Shown: positions 1 through 10,235 of the stretch, piece after piece
Numbering within the stretch: the stretch's first letter is position 1
Layout: each line of letters starts with the position of its first letter
Source: Pinus tabuliformis
Taxonomy: Eukaryota; Streptophyta; Pinopsida; Pinales; Pinaceae
Direction of reading: 5' to 3'
Length of the DNA: 64,000 nucleotides
NCBI GenBank assembly: GCA_031772625.1
Contig: CM062818.1
Coordinates: 1,675,878,667 to 1,675,942,666, forward strand
Program-made: the position numbers and the translations under genes
Notes under the pieces: model-generated
Databases searched by the model: none
Seen by the model: only the letters and a program-made list of their open reading frames with translations
What the model was told of the DNA's origin: nothing

Positions 1-2248
1 GTCTTGAGCATCTTCTCGGAGTTGGTCCATGATGCAGTGGAAATCTACATGGATGACTTCACCCCTTATGGGGCCAACTTCCAGGAAGCATTGTCCAACT
101 TGGGAAAGGTCCTAACCAAGTGCATCGAGATGAAGTTGTCCCTTAGCCCTGAGAAATGTGAATTCCTAATGACTGAAGGGACAGTGTTAGGCCATACCAT
201 TTCTTCCCAAGGATTGCAGGTGGATCCTAACAAAATTGCTCTCATCAAGAGGGTTCCACCTCCTCAAAAAGTAAGGTGTTAGGAGTTTTTCGGGATTAGC
301 GGGATACTACAGGAGATTCATTAAGGACTTCAGCAAGCTCGCCTCGCCATTGTTTGGCTTGTTGGCAAAAGATGTGGAGTTTAAGTGGACTGACGCTTGT
401 CAGAAGAGTTTGAATGAGTTAAAGGACAAGTTGGTGTCAGCACCAATCTTGAGAGGTCCAAACTGGGCCCTACCTTTCCACATCCACACTGATGCCTCAA
501 ACAAAGCCATAGGGGCAGCTTTAGGACAAATTGGGGGAAAACTTCCATATGCCATTTACTTCGTTAGTAAGAACTTGTCCAAAGCTGAGCTGAATTACAC
601 TGTAACCGAGAAAGAGTTCTTAGCTGTAGTCCATGCACTAAACAAGTTCCGTCATTATATTACCGGTTACCAGACTTTTGTACATACTGACCATGCTGCT
701 ATTAGATATTTGATGAATAAACTAGATGTGCATGCTCGTATTATTAGATGGTTACTTTTATTGGAGCAGTTTGATCTAACCATTGTTGATAAACCAGGGA
801 GAGAAAATGTTGTTGCTGACTTCTTGTCTAGATTGGATTTGTCTGCAGATGAAGATGGGACGGTGGATGATCAGATGCTTGATGAGCATCTGTTTGCTAT
901 ATCAGTACTCTCTCCATGGTTTGCTGATATAGCAAACTACCTTGTTTCAGCTCAGTTCCCTCCGCACCTCTCTTCAAAAGAGAAGAGCAAAATCATCAGA
1001 AAGAGTGCCTCATTTACATGGATTGGGGGCAACCTGTTCAAGCTTGGCCCCGATCAGATCTTAAGGCGGTGTGTAAGGGAAGAGGAAGTCGTTGACATCC
1101 TCCTCACCTGTCATGATCGGCCTTGTCGAGGACATTTTGCAGCAAAGAGAACTGCCTTCAAGATCCTGCAGGCAGGCTACTATTGGCCCACACTTCATCA
1201 AGATGTCAGAAGATATGTCAGCCAGTGTGACCAATGCCAAAGAATGGGAAAACCGACCCAAAGGGATGAGATGCCTCTCCAACCTCAAGTGACTCTTGAG
1301 CCATTTGAGAAGTGGGGCATGGACTTTATGGGTCCAATCAATCCCTCTTCAAGGCAAAGATCCTACATCATTGTATGCACTGACTACCTGACGAAGTGGG
1401 CAGAGACCAAAGCCATCAAAGCAGCAACAGAAGAAAAAGTGGCCGAGTTCTTGAAAGAGAACATCTTCTATAAGTTTGGCTATCCAAGAGAGCTGGTCAC
1501 CGATCAAGGGAGCCAGTTCACCTCCCACTTGGTTGAAGATCTCCTAGATCATCACAAGATCAAGCATAGAACCTCCACTCCCTATCATCCTCAAGCAAAT
1601 GGGCGGGTGGAGGTCACCAATAGAGCATTAGAGGGGATCTTGACCAAAGTGGTGAGCAGCAGCAGAAAGGACTGGGCAGATCACCTGGTTGAAGCCACCT
1701 GGGCTTACAACACCACTTGGAAGACCACCACCGGCTTCACACCTTATGAGCTGGTCTATGGGAAGAAAGCTTTGCTGTCCATTGAGTTTGAGTATAACAC
1801 TTTGAGGATGGCAGCTCAGCTGGACTTAGATCTCAGCCATGCACAACAAGAAAGGTTGTTGCAGCTGAATGGACTGGATGAGCACCGCATGCAGGCCCTC
1901 CTTCACTCAGAAGTGGTTCAACTTCAGAGGAAGGTGTGGCATGACCAACATCTCCATGACAAGCAATTTCAGCCGGGAGATTGGGCTTTGTTGTATGACT
2001 CCAGATTCAAAGATTTCAAGGGGAAGTTGAGAACCAGATGGCTAGGGCCATATATAGTGGAGCAGTGCCATGACAATGGATCTGTCCTCATTCGAACCAT
2101 TGATGAGGAAGCCATTCCCATGCTTGTCAATGGGCACCGATTGAAGATCTACAGGAAGCCTCCCTCAAGACAAGAGTTTATCAGCACTATGGAGAAATCT
2201 GTTTTGGTCATAGAGAAGGGTTCTGCCTCCATTTTGGGCATGCCTTGA
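1..2248 (+). pseudogene. Element A: Ty3/Athila-like pol, 3' part (RT end, RNase H, integrase)
   Basis: Polyprotein of an LTR retrotransposon that copies RNA to DNA and integrates it. The window opens inside reverse transcriptase; the catalytic YMDDF is at 46-60. RNase H follows (TDAS near 490, TVTEKEF, VHTDH near 690, ADFLSRL). Integrase has an intact HHCC zinc site (CHDRPCRGHF to CDQCQ, 1110-1240) and the D, D, E residues in MDFMGP, VTDQGSQF and NGRVEV. The reading frame changes once between about 280 and 295, where GYYRRF should be encoded, so the copy is broken there. The integrase frame runs unbroken from 350 to 2248. Its closest match in this window is element B (16760-19660). Gag, protease and the 5' LTR lie left of the window. 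Family assignment is confident from the RT and IN motifs. Confidence 0.95.
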
Positions 2249-2249
2249 A

Positions 2250-2370
2250 GGGGAAAAAAAAAAAAGAAAGAAAAAAAGGAAAAAGAAAAAAAAGAAAAAA
2301 AAGAAAAAAAAAAAAAAAAAAGAAAAAAAGAAAAAAAAAAAAAAAAGGAAAAAGGAAAAAAAAGAAAAAG
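2250..2370 (+). repeat. Purine-rich (A/G) low-complexity tract
   Basis: Immediately after the integrase stop there is about 120 bp of almost pure A and G on the plus strand. It lies directly before the stem-loop module. A shorter A-run (2571-2590) closes the module, and the minus-strand relative C has T-rich tracts at the matching place (46807-46832 and 46930-46952). Reverse-strand ORFs here are only phenylalanine runs. Confidence 0.9.
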
Positions 2371-2380
2371 TAATAAAGAT

Positions 2381-2562
2381 CCTTGGGTGAAAACCTCTCT
2401 GAGGCACCCAAGGCAGGCAGTAGGGGTGAAAACCTCATTGAGGCGCTCCTATTGTCTTTCGAAAAAAGAGAAAGTTTAAGAAAAAAGATCCTTGAGTGAA
2501 AACCTCCCTGAGGCGCTCAGGGCAGGTAGCAAGGGTGAAAACCTCTCTGGGGCGCCCCTGCT
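2381..2562 (+). other. Four stem-loops with a GTGAAAACCTC core after pol (two pairs)
   Basis: Four imperfect repeats each carry GTGAAAACCTC, three bases, GAGG (GGGG in the fourth) and a closing arm. Each can fold: 2381-2389 with 2405-2413, 2421-2428 with 2444-2451, 2490-2498 with 2514-2522, and 2528-2537 with 2553-2562. Inside each, CCTC can pair with GAGG. The outer stems differ in sequence but keep pairing, using G-U pairs, with one mismatch in the fourth. Loops 1-2 and 3-4 form pairs joined by CAGGCAG or CAGGTAG, and a purine tract separates the pairs. Element C keeps degenerate copies at 46850-47035. The function is unknown; a role in RNA processing, packaging or ORF3 expression is inference. 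Confidence 0.75.
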
Positions 2563-2766
2563 ATCTTTTCAAAAAAAAAAAAAAAAAAAAGAAGAAAAAA
2601 CAATAAGCACAATAAAAGTTTTGCATGCAGATGTTCTATGGAGGAGAAGAAGCCTCTCCATTCCAAGCCAGGGGCCTTCATCATGCTATCAAAGGATGTC
2701 ATCACACCTCCTCCAAGAATAACAATGTTTTCCAAGGTACGTGCAATTTTCATCATGATTTGGATC

Positions 2767-2892
2767 TTCTACAGGAAGATATAGTTTTCTACAGGAACAG
2801 ACAGTCTTCCTACAGGAAGACGCAAATCTTCTACAGGAAAGTGCAAAGTTTCTACAGGAAGCTCTGTGTTCTACAGGAAACTTCCTGTAGAA
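2767..2892 (+). repeat. TTCTACAGGAA motif cluster 1
   Basis: Six direct copies of TTCTACAGGAA or a one-base variant lie between 2767 and 2879, spaced about 20 bp. The last copy (2869-2879) is followed after two bases by its exact reverse complement (2882-2892), giving an 11-bp hairpin. The spacing is irregular and no reading frame spans the cluster cleanly. Confidence 0.9.
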
Positions 2893-3939
2893 GGTTACGA
2901 TGGCCGAAATGTGTTTCAAATGAAGATCTAGCGACTGAGGAGTGGATTGAATGCATGCATGCCAATGATGGCAGCCCTGAACATTGCCATTATCGTCCTC
3001 CACCATCCTAGTCGCCATGCAACCAAGATCCCTGCAGCAGCACAACAAAGTAATCAGTTCTCATGAGAAAGCATCTGTCAAAGAAAAACTAGGCACCGAG
3101 AACCATACCAAATCCACGTTGATACACCAGAAGCGCTGGGATCGTGATCGAGATGCCAGAACCACCAGCATGCAGCATACACCCGAGGAGAAAGAACGGT
3201 GACAAGACCCCTCGCGGGGATCCTGTAATAGTTCAACCTGCTCAAGTGAAGACCGTTCACAGCACTGCCATCTGAAATCAAACACGGGCGCATGAACGCA
3301 GAACCATTCACTCCATCGCCAGCATCCTGTAACCACGAGCCTACAGGAATGTGCAGCCACATGCGGCAGGTAGATCCATCGCTCAAAAAAACTGGAAATC
3401 ATGTGCAGCCGCGCGCAGGTAAGTGTTCTAATCCTTCTCTCCATCAAACTGCATGATTATTACTTCGATTTGTTTTGCATGGCATAAAGGTGAATGGTTG
3501 AGCGGCCTAAAGGCCAGTGATTGGCCACGTCGGTTAGTAAAGGGATAGTCAGAGGATGAGGTGGCAGCCACGACGAAAGAAACACGCAGCAAGCACGTGA
3601 AGATCAGTCCCGTCAACCGAGAAGTGAAGTTTAACCGAAAAGGGCGGCGGCAGATCTGTGGGAATGAATGCGGCAACAAACGAATGTGCAGGCGGATGAT
3701 GGTTGACGTCACCCAACGGTCTGGCGGGGACAGCTCACCCCCGCGCCACGAGCTGCGTCGATTCAAAATCTAATCGGCTCGATTAAGCGTGTATCTCCAT
3801 CAACCTCACTTCAAAACTCGAGTCGATCCTCTGCTTACCTCTGCATGTTGATACGCCAAGCTCTCGGCTACCTGAACGCTGGTAAGGCACCTCTCGACTG
3901 CTGTCCAACTATAGCTCCCTCCGAAGTCTGCGCACTGCT

Positions 3940-3998
3940 CCTACAGGAACAGTTTCTACAGGAAGCAGTATCTACAGGAAAGCAGTATCTACAGGAAG
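3940..3998 (+). repeat. CTACAGGAA motif cluster 2
   Basis: Four close copies of CTACAGGAA, two of them in a larger repeat GCAGTATCTACAGGAA. This is the same core as at 2767-2892, in the ORF3 repeats and in the 3' LTR. Confidence 0.9.
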
Positions 3999-4252
3999 GT
4001 GAAGTCTTCACGTAAAAAAGGTGGCGGAAAAGAGGTAACCCTGAAACTCCTTCCGCAATTGGTTTTCAAAGGTGGCAAGGTTATTATTCACAGTCTGGTC
4101 ATAAAAGATATTGGATTACCGTGCCTATACTATCGCTTCTACAGGATAGTAGCATAATTAGACTGTGGTTTTGTGAATTCATTGCATACTCTGTCTTTAA
4201 GACCGAATTTCCTGTGTATCCACCACCTCTGGTATAAACCACTGTGTTCATC

Positions 4253-6206
4253 ATGCCTGGCGGGTTTATCAGGCGAGAGCCCACTAATTCAAATGCATTA
4301 AGGAGAAACCCGGTAGTGGTTGAGCTCTTTACTAGAGCACAATGGATGCCTTTCTGTGATAAACTACAGGGCTACGATGGTGAAGTAGCCGAGGAATTTT
4401 TGCAGGCTCTGCAGCCTAAATCACAGACATTGGCCACGGTAACCTTCAGAGGCCTCAGCCTCGAACTCACCCCAGAGCATATCAGTCGGATTACAGAGCT
4501 GCCCATGGGTCTGCCGTGGGATAAAGAAGAGCGGAAGCAGAGCCAGCAAGCAAAGAAGGAGTTCTTCTCGCCTGAAGAATCATTCACAGAGGACAAGAAT
4601 GGGGTGAAAAGGACCAGCCTGTCACCACCGTGGCACGAAGTCAGTTTTCAAATTATGAAATATATCACCTGTGAGGGTCGTTACAGCATCATATATGCGT
4701 ATCACTTCAGGCTGCTCAACGAACTACGACACCAGATTGACCTCCCTGCAGCACAGAGGCTGAGCATTCCTTACTTTTTACTGCAGTCCTTGATAGAGTG
4801 CTCTACAAAGCTCAAGGATGGAATCCCTGATCAGATAGCCCATCATGGGCTGATAAAATTGCTCGTGGAGGATTCTCTCCGCTCATATAAAGTCCCCCTC
4901 GCATGGGAATCATTTAGGAACTTAACAAGAGAAGGGGACATAAAAATGTTGCTTGGAGAGACAGGGTCCTCTAGCGGTGAAGAAGAAGAGCCCGTAGCCA
5001 AGGGTAAGAAAGGGAAAAGCAAAAAGGCCCCGACTCCATCACAGAAGAAAGAACGAAAAGAGAAGGAGGAGGGAAAGGATGAAAAAGCAAAAGAAGACAC
5101 CCCCATCCTGTCAGCAAGGGAACAGAAGTTGAAGAGCAGGGCAGTCAAAACTGAGGTGGCCCCTGCCGGCCCAAGCACCTGGTCAGCTCCTGCAGGCAAA
5201 GCCAAAAGCAAAATCCATGCAGCCAAGAAAGAAAAGGTGGCGGAAGTTGCATCTACAGGAACGCAAGCACAGGCTTCTACAGGAAGCCCGAAAACACAAA
5301 AAACAGGCTTCTACAGGAAGCCCGAAAACAAAGACAAAGGCTTCTACAGGAAGCCCGAAGATCAGTAAGGAGTAGGCTTCTACAGGAAGCCCAAGAGCAA
5401 CAACCAAGGCTTCTACAGGAAGCCCGAAAATCATTGGAGGACAGGCTTCTACAGGAGACCCAAAAACGGAGAAAGAGGCTTCTACAGGAAGCCCGAAAGT
5501 GCAACCGCGGGTTTCTACAGGAAGCCCGAAGACAGAGACAGGGGCTTCTACAAGAAGCCCAAGATTGGAAAGAGGGTCTTCTACAAGAGGCCCGAAGGAC
5601 ATTGAGAAACAGCCTCCTATAGAGAGTCTGAAGACAAAGAAAGAGTCTTCTACAGGAAGCCCGGAAGCAGGCAAAGCAGGGTCTTCCACAAGAAGTCTGA
5701 AATCTAAAAAGGAGAGGCCTTCTACAAGGAGCTCCGAGAGGGCAAATCGCAAGAAAGAGAAGGCCGGCATTCTTGAGAAGGAGGCAGCAGTGGCACTGGC
5801 TGCCCTCAGCACACCTCCAAAACCAAAAGAGAAAAGGGAGAGGGAGACCCCTCTACCACCTGAAGTCAGGAGGAGCAAAAGGATGACCACGGGCAAGCCA
5901 CAGCCTCCACCCAGCAGCCAAACCACTTTAGGGGATGTACCTACTTCACCCAGTCCAAGGACCCCCTTTGAAACATCAGCCACCCCAGAAAAGGGGAGCC
6001 CAAAAATAACCTCCTGGACTCGAAAGATAGGCCAGTCACCTTCTGAAGCCCGACTCAAAGAAGTAGAAAAAGGGAAGGAAGCATCACCCTCATCGCCATC
6101 AGGGGCAGAAAAGGCAGGGCCATCAAAAGCAGAAAAGAAACAGCCTGTTCCGGTCCCAAGTCCTCGGCCAAGGACGAGGAGCAGGGATAAGGTTGCTCAA
6201 GGATGA
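4253..6206 (+). pseudogene. Element A ORF3: post-pol accessory protein
   Basis: A protein of about 650 residues encoded after pol, where env-like genes sit in Athila relatives. The N-terminal 200 or so residues form a conserved domain: FTRAQW, LQGYD, FRGLSLELTPEHIS..TELP, PPWHEV, TCEGRY (about 4667-4684), PYFLLQSL and HHGLIKLL. The same order occurs in ORF3 of elements B and C. The domain recalls the FxG..LT.E.I..VTGLP pattern of ATHILA ORF1 and plant transposon-protein families, but I do not identify it firmly. A Lys/Glu-rich stretch follows, then about 13 STGSPK-type repeats, then a basic Pro-rich tail. The frame shifts once in an A-run near 5285-5305, and TAG stops the continued frame at 5373-5375. 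I chose ATG 4253 as the first ATG of the frame. No transmembrane segment is evident. Confidence 0.8.
5249..5730 (+). repeat. 33-36 bp tandem repeat coding STGSPK in ORF3 of element A
   Basis: About 13-15 units carry the core GCTTCTACAGGAAGCCCGAA. Starts from 5309 to 5579 are spaced 33 or 36 bp, which preserves the codon phase; the first interval, 34 bp, marks the frameshift. In the frame continuous with the ORF3 tail the units read A-S-T-G-S-P-K plus a variable spacer. Later units decay to CTACAAGA. The same nucleotide core occurs in non-coding parts of the element. Confidence 0.9.
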
Positions 6207-6212
6207 GCAAAT

Positions 6213-6227
6213 GGTTCAGCTGGGGGG
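6213..6227 (+). other. Element A polypurine tract
   Basis: A short tract ending in GGGGGG follows the ORF3 stop and abuts the TGATGATGAGCC that I take as the start of the 3' LTR. This is the expected place for the plus-strand primer. Confidence 0.7.
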
Positions 6228-7098
6228 TGATGATGAGCCCCAATTTTGGTACAATTTGGGCTCATTTTGGCCTATTTTGCTTGCTCAAACCATTCATTTT
6301 TATTGTTTATGCATACACTTCTTAGTTTATTCATGTTGTTTGTAGGAGAAAGGATAGGCACTTTATCTACGTAGCTAATGCATTGTGATTCTAGGTTTTG
6401 GCATTAAAAGGGAGCAAAAGACAACGAAAAGGTGGCAAGGAGACAAAGAGTTGGCATTGCTGACGTAAGGAGAGGTTGTCCACGGTCTTGGGGGGCATTC
6501 CTCGTGATCCTCACCAAGAAATCCGAGCCCCACTCCATCCTCCCTCTGAGCTTAATACATGGCCAGCTGTTCTACAGGAACAGCAGTTCAAAACTGCTCT
6601 ACAGGAAACAGCATTTATGATCATCCTACAGGATCAGCAGTTAAACTATAGATTGAACAACCGAGCTCCTAGAATCATGGATACTTGTTGGAGCATCGTT
6701 TTGTATAAATATAGAGGCCTTAGCCTTGGTTAGGTTGTTGAACCTCTCGTATTGGTATTGTAATTTTGGAGCATAGTTCAGTTTTCGTTCCTTTTTGTAA
6801 GCCAATTTGGCATGATATCAGTTATGAATAAAGAAGACAGTTTGTGATCTAGTTCTGAGTTTCGTAAGGAGACTATAGCTCTCAGGTTAGGGCCCAACCT
6901 GAGAGCCATAGATCCCCTCTGTTGTAGTGTTATTTCCATTTCATTTCAGCATTGTGAGCTTTCCATTTACGCATGCAATTCGAGTTACAAGTTGATGAGT
7001 TGGTCTTTTTCATGAGTAGATAGGATTTGCTTATGGTGAGTTTGTTTACAGTCATTTAGTGTAGCAGAGGATAGATAGAGTCCATTGGAGCTCCAACA
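6228..7098 (+). mobile_element. Element A 3' LTR (3' end tentative)
   Basis: The LTR begins TGATGATGAGCCCC after the polypurine tract. It holds three signature motifs (CTACAGGA near 6570, 6600 and 6627), a TATAAATA at 6704-6711 and an AATAAA at 6827-6832. A perfect 11-bp stem with an AGGGCCC loop lies at 6878-6906. The end is tentatively GCTCCAACA at 7098, chosen only because it ends in CA; the 5' LTR is outside the window, so the boundary cannot be confirmed here. Confidence 0.65.
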
Positions 7099-8349
7099 AA
7101 AAGGCTGTTAGGACTCACTGCCATCTTTCTTGAAGATTGGGGTGCAGCCCATAGCTAGCCACCAAAAACACGCATTTCTTCACTTGATGATTGCTGCAAT
7201 ACAGTCACTGTTACGTTAGATGCTTCCTTGTCATCCACTCATGCACTGCACTTCCTTACCACAGCTTCATGCACGTTCTCTTTCACATTTCGATTGCTGC
7301 TCATTGAATTTACAAGCACAAGTAGTTTAGGTTGATGCATTTTTGGTTAAATAATGGTCATAATCATTTGTTTCACTTACACTGCTCTCTCTCTATCTCT
7401 CTCTCTCTCTCGTTCCATCACTTTGTCCTCCATCTTGATCACGCATGAAGACATCTCTTTGACCCCTTCTCCGCTCTGTTACCTCACCAAGTCTTTCATT
7501 CCTCACGTGTCTCCATTCTCTAGCCTTTTGTTGACATAACCCTTCACCTTCCATCCTCCTTCCTACACTCACCTCCCATCCTAATCTTTCACTTCTAAGG
7601 CCATCACCAACCTCATCCCTACCTTCCACATCTCCCTCTACCATTTCACCATCCCTCCATCACTCCAAACACTCACGGTAGGTCATCCTGTAGCCATTTC
7701 TAGACATCCTGTAGAAAACAGAGTATCCTGTAGGATTCTCCACAGCCATCCTGTAGGAGGCCACTCTCTCGGTTGCTGAGCATTTGAATGCGAGGAACCT
7801 CTGTGGATGGGTGCTAAGGATCCCTAGGGACCTCTCCTAGCCTCCCCAACCTATCCCACGCTTTCCTTCCTTCTCCATCCCATCTGCACAACCAAACCCT
7901 AGTTAGCTCAAGATCACCATCATCCCACACACACTCACAAGAAAATACAAAAACATAACTTTCATGATGCAAGTAGTTTAGAATGATGCATTTTCATTTA
8001 TCAGAGGTAGTGATAGCATTGGTCGAAGTTGCATTCACATTCCATGCATTGTAGAGGTCAGACTAGTTGAATTAGGGTTTCCTAGGTTTACATGCTTTGA
8101 TTTGCTCTCAGTTCATTTTTGTCAAGTAGAATAACTTTCCTTTGAGATTAGCTTTCGTCCATCAATTAGCAAGCTTCTTCTGAGAGCCTATAGAAGTTGG
8201 CTTGAGCCCTAGCGGACTTGTGCCAGCTGACCAAGTGACAGTTGCGACAAGAGCTAGTACTTGTGCATACAGCACCGTCGCTTCCAAGTTTGTACGAACT
8301 ACTGGGTTGATAAAATGAGAGACAGGAAGCCCCAGGAGTTGTAGCATTA
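7099..8349. other. Non-coding stretch with inverted signature motifs
   Basis: No coding frame is supported. A CT microsatellite lies at 7385-7411, followed by a pyrimidine-rich stretch to about 7660. Four copies of ATCCTGTAG (7685, 7706, 7725, 7748) are the reverse complement of the element A motif, so part of this stretch may be a related element in the opposite orientation. An imperfect duplication (CAAGTAGTTTAGgtTGATGCATTT-like) occurs near 7320 and 7970. Confidence 0.5.
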
Positions 8350-9835
8350 TTGCTACAATACTGGAGCTCACCAGATGCACTCTCAAGAAAGGATGAGGAT
8401 GTGGAAGAATTTCTTTGTGCCATTTCTATTATCCAACTAGATTTGATAAACGAAGCAAGGGATGAATGGAAGAATGACAAAGAATTGTGGAAACTCATTC
8501 AAAAGTCCCAAAAAGATCCTAGTACATCTGATACATTTAGCTGGAAAAATTATTCTTTATGGTACGAAGATCGCTTATACCTCTATATGAATTCCCAACT
8601 CAAACAAAAGATTCTTCTGGAGTCACACACTTATCCGTTATGAGGGCATTCAATATTTTGAAAAATATACCACAAGATTAAGAATTTTTTTTTTTGGTAT
8701 GGCCTTAAATATGATATTCAAAATTTTGTGGCGGAATGTTTGGTTTTCCAACAGAATAAATTTGAGACAATTAAGATCCCATGTTTATTACAAATTTTAT
8801 CCATTCTAAGTCAACGTGGGGAGTAGGTTTCAATGGATTTTATCAAAGGTTTACCCAAGTCTGAAGGGAAGAGTGCATCATGGTGTTAGTTGATAGACTT
8901 ACCAAGTATGCACACTTGTGTGCGTTATCTCATCCATTTAAAGCCAATACAATTTCTACTGCATTTATGGAAACAATTCAAAAGCTACATTGAAACCCAA
9001 AGATTATCGTAAACAACAAAGATCCTATTTTGACTGGAAATTTTTGGATAGAATTATTTTTCTTAACTGTGTACTCAATTAGCTCATAGCTTATCCTATC
9101 ATCCTCAATTTGATGGGAAAAATGAGATAGTGAAAAAATGTTTGGAAGGATATCTTCACTGCTTTGTATTTGATAAACAAACACAATGGGTCAAATGGTT
9201 GCCTCTGGCTGAATGGTGTTATAACACTTCCTTCCCTACTATAACAAAATTGACCACATTTATGGCACTTTATGGATATCATCCACCATCCATCACATCA
9301 TATTTAAAAGAAAAATCTAAGGTTCAAGCAGTGGAATATCACATCGAGAATCAATAAAAATTTCTCCAACTCTTAAAGGATAACCTGACTTTGGCGTATA
9401 ATAGAATGAAACAATAGGGAGATCAACATCGCAGTGAAACAAGTTTTGATTTATGTGACTCAGTATTTCTATGACTACAACTATACAAATAAATGTCGCT
9501 CAAGCAACCCAAGAAGGAAAATAAATTATCACCAAAGTATTATGGTCTATACAAGGTGTTACAAAAGATTGGTACTATGGCATACAAATTGAAACTTCTT
9601 GCATCTTCCCAAGTGCACCCAGTTTTCCATGTTTCATGCTTAAAGAAGGTTATAGGTGACAAGGTCCCTATTCAAATAATATTTCCAGAATGCGATGAGG
9701 AAGGAAAAATCATATTCGAACCTAAAGCAATCACTGAAACAAGAACTAGATAGCTACAAAATTGATCAATCTCAGAGTATCTCATCAAGTGAAACAACTT
9801 ACCCGCTGAAGATTCCACATGCGAGGATGAGAATT
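8350..9835 (+). pseudogene. Element D: chromovirus pol 3' end (RNase H end, integrase, chromodomain)
   Basis: A decayed Ty3 chromovirus polyprotein. It starts at the end of RNase H (DALSRKDEDVE, 8374 on). The integrase follows in several frames: SMDFIKGLPKSEG near 8830, VDRLTKYAH, NDKDPI for the catalytic Asp region, KCLEGYL, QWVKWLPLAEW and ALYGYHPPS (9130-9357). The C-terminal integrase part reads LSPKYYGLYKVLQKIG and VHPVFHVSCLKK (9493-9753). A degenerate chromodomain follows (SEYLIK..NLPAEDST, near 9776-9830); this module guides insertion to marked chromatin in the family. There are frameshifts near 8650-8830, 9000-9130 and 9360-9490. The 3' LTR follows at 9900. Confidence 0.9.
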
Positions 9836-9899
9836 TTATATAGAAGCATCAAAAGCTACTGAAGCATTGATGACAACACTTTTTTGAAGGAGAGGGGGA

Positions 9900-10235
9900 T
9901 GTTATGTCCCTATAATACTAGTGTATTCCCTTATTTATATTGTCATTGTTTCCCCTTATTATTATTGTTGTTCCCATGTTGTCCCCATATTGTTATTATT
10001 GTTCACCATAGAATACCACTATTGTTATTTTTATGCCCTTACATTATTATTGCTATGTTGGCTCTGATTATATTGCGACCCCTTAGACTCCTATATATAG
10101 AAAGGAAGTATTTCCATTTGTAACATCCAAGAATTGTTCATTTGTGTAATGTAAAGGAGGCTGCCCCCTCAAAGAGGCTACTTTTGAATTCTTTGATATA
10201 TCTCATTCTTCTATTTTATGACAAATAAAATAATA
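9900..10235 (+). mobile_element. Element D 3' LTR (chromovirus, about 335 bp)
   Basis: The LTR starts TGTTATGTCCC directly after a purine tract ending GAGGGGGA. Along its length it matches the 5' LTR of element E (59333-59665): the repeated TATTATTATTG stretches, ACTCCTATATATAGAAAGGA and GAATTGTTCATTTGTGTAATGTAAA. The 3' end is approximate because the terminal CA is not preserved. Confidence 0.85.

Larger units (their letters stand above)
2611..4252 (+). other. Element A spacer between pol and ORF3
   Basis: About 1.6 kb with no convincing coding frame. It carries two clusters of the signature motif TTCTACAGGAA (2767-2892 and 3940-3998) and one more copy near 4138. A TGACGTCA palindrome, a typical plant bZIP site, is at 3704-3711. 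A TATAAA at 4233-4238 lies only 15 bp before the ORF3 ATG, too close to act as the ORF3 TATA box in the usual way. The spacer may hold an internal promoter or splice signals for ORF3, but I cannot identify them. Confidence 0.6.

Noticed and set aside
2165..2438. Phenylalanine-rich minus-strand frames
   Set aside because: They are the complement of the A/G tract after pol.
5249..5730. ORF3 repeat of element A as nucleotide repeat read in three phases
   Set aside because: Spacing from 5309 on is 33 or 36 bp and only the first interval (34 bp) breaks phase, so a single one-base slip in an A-run explains the other frames.
5183..6058. A 291-codon open frame on the minus strand
   Set aside because: It is antisense to the ORF3 repeats of element A; the GLPVEA repeats are the complement of the STGSPK repeat, and a period that is a multiple of three keeps the frame open.
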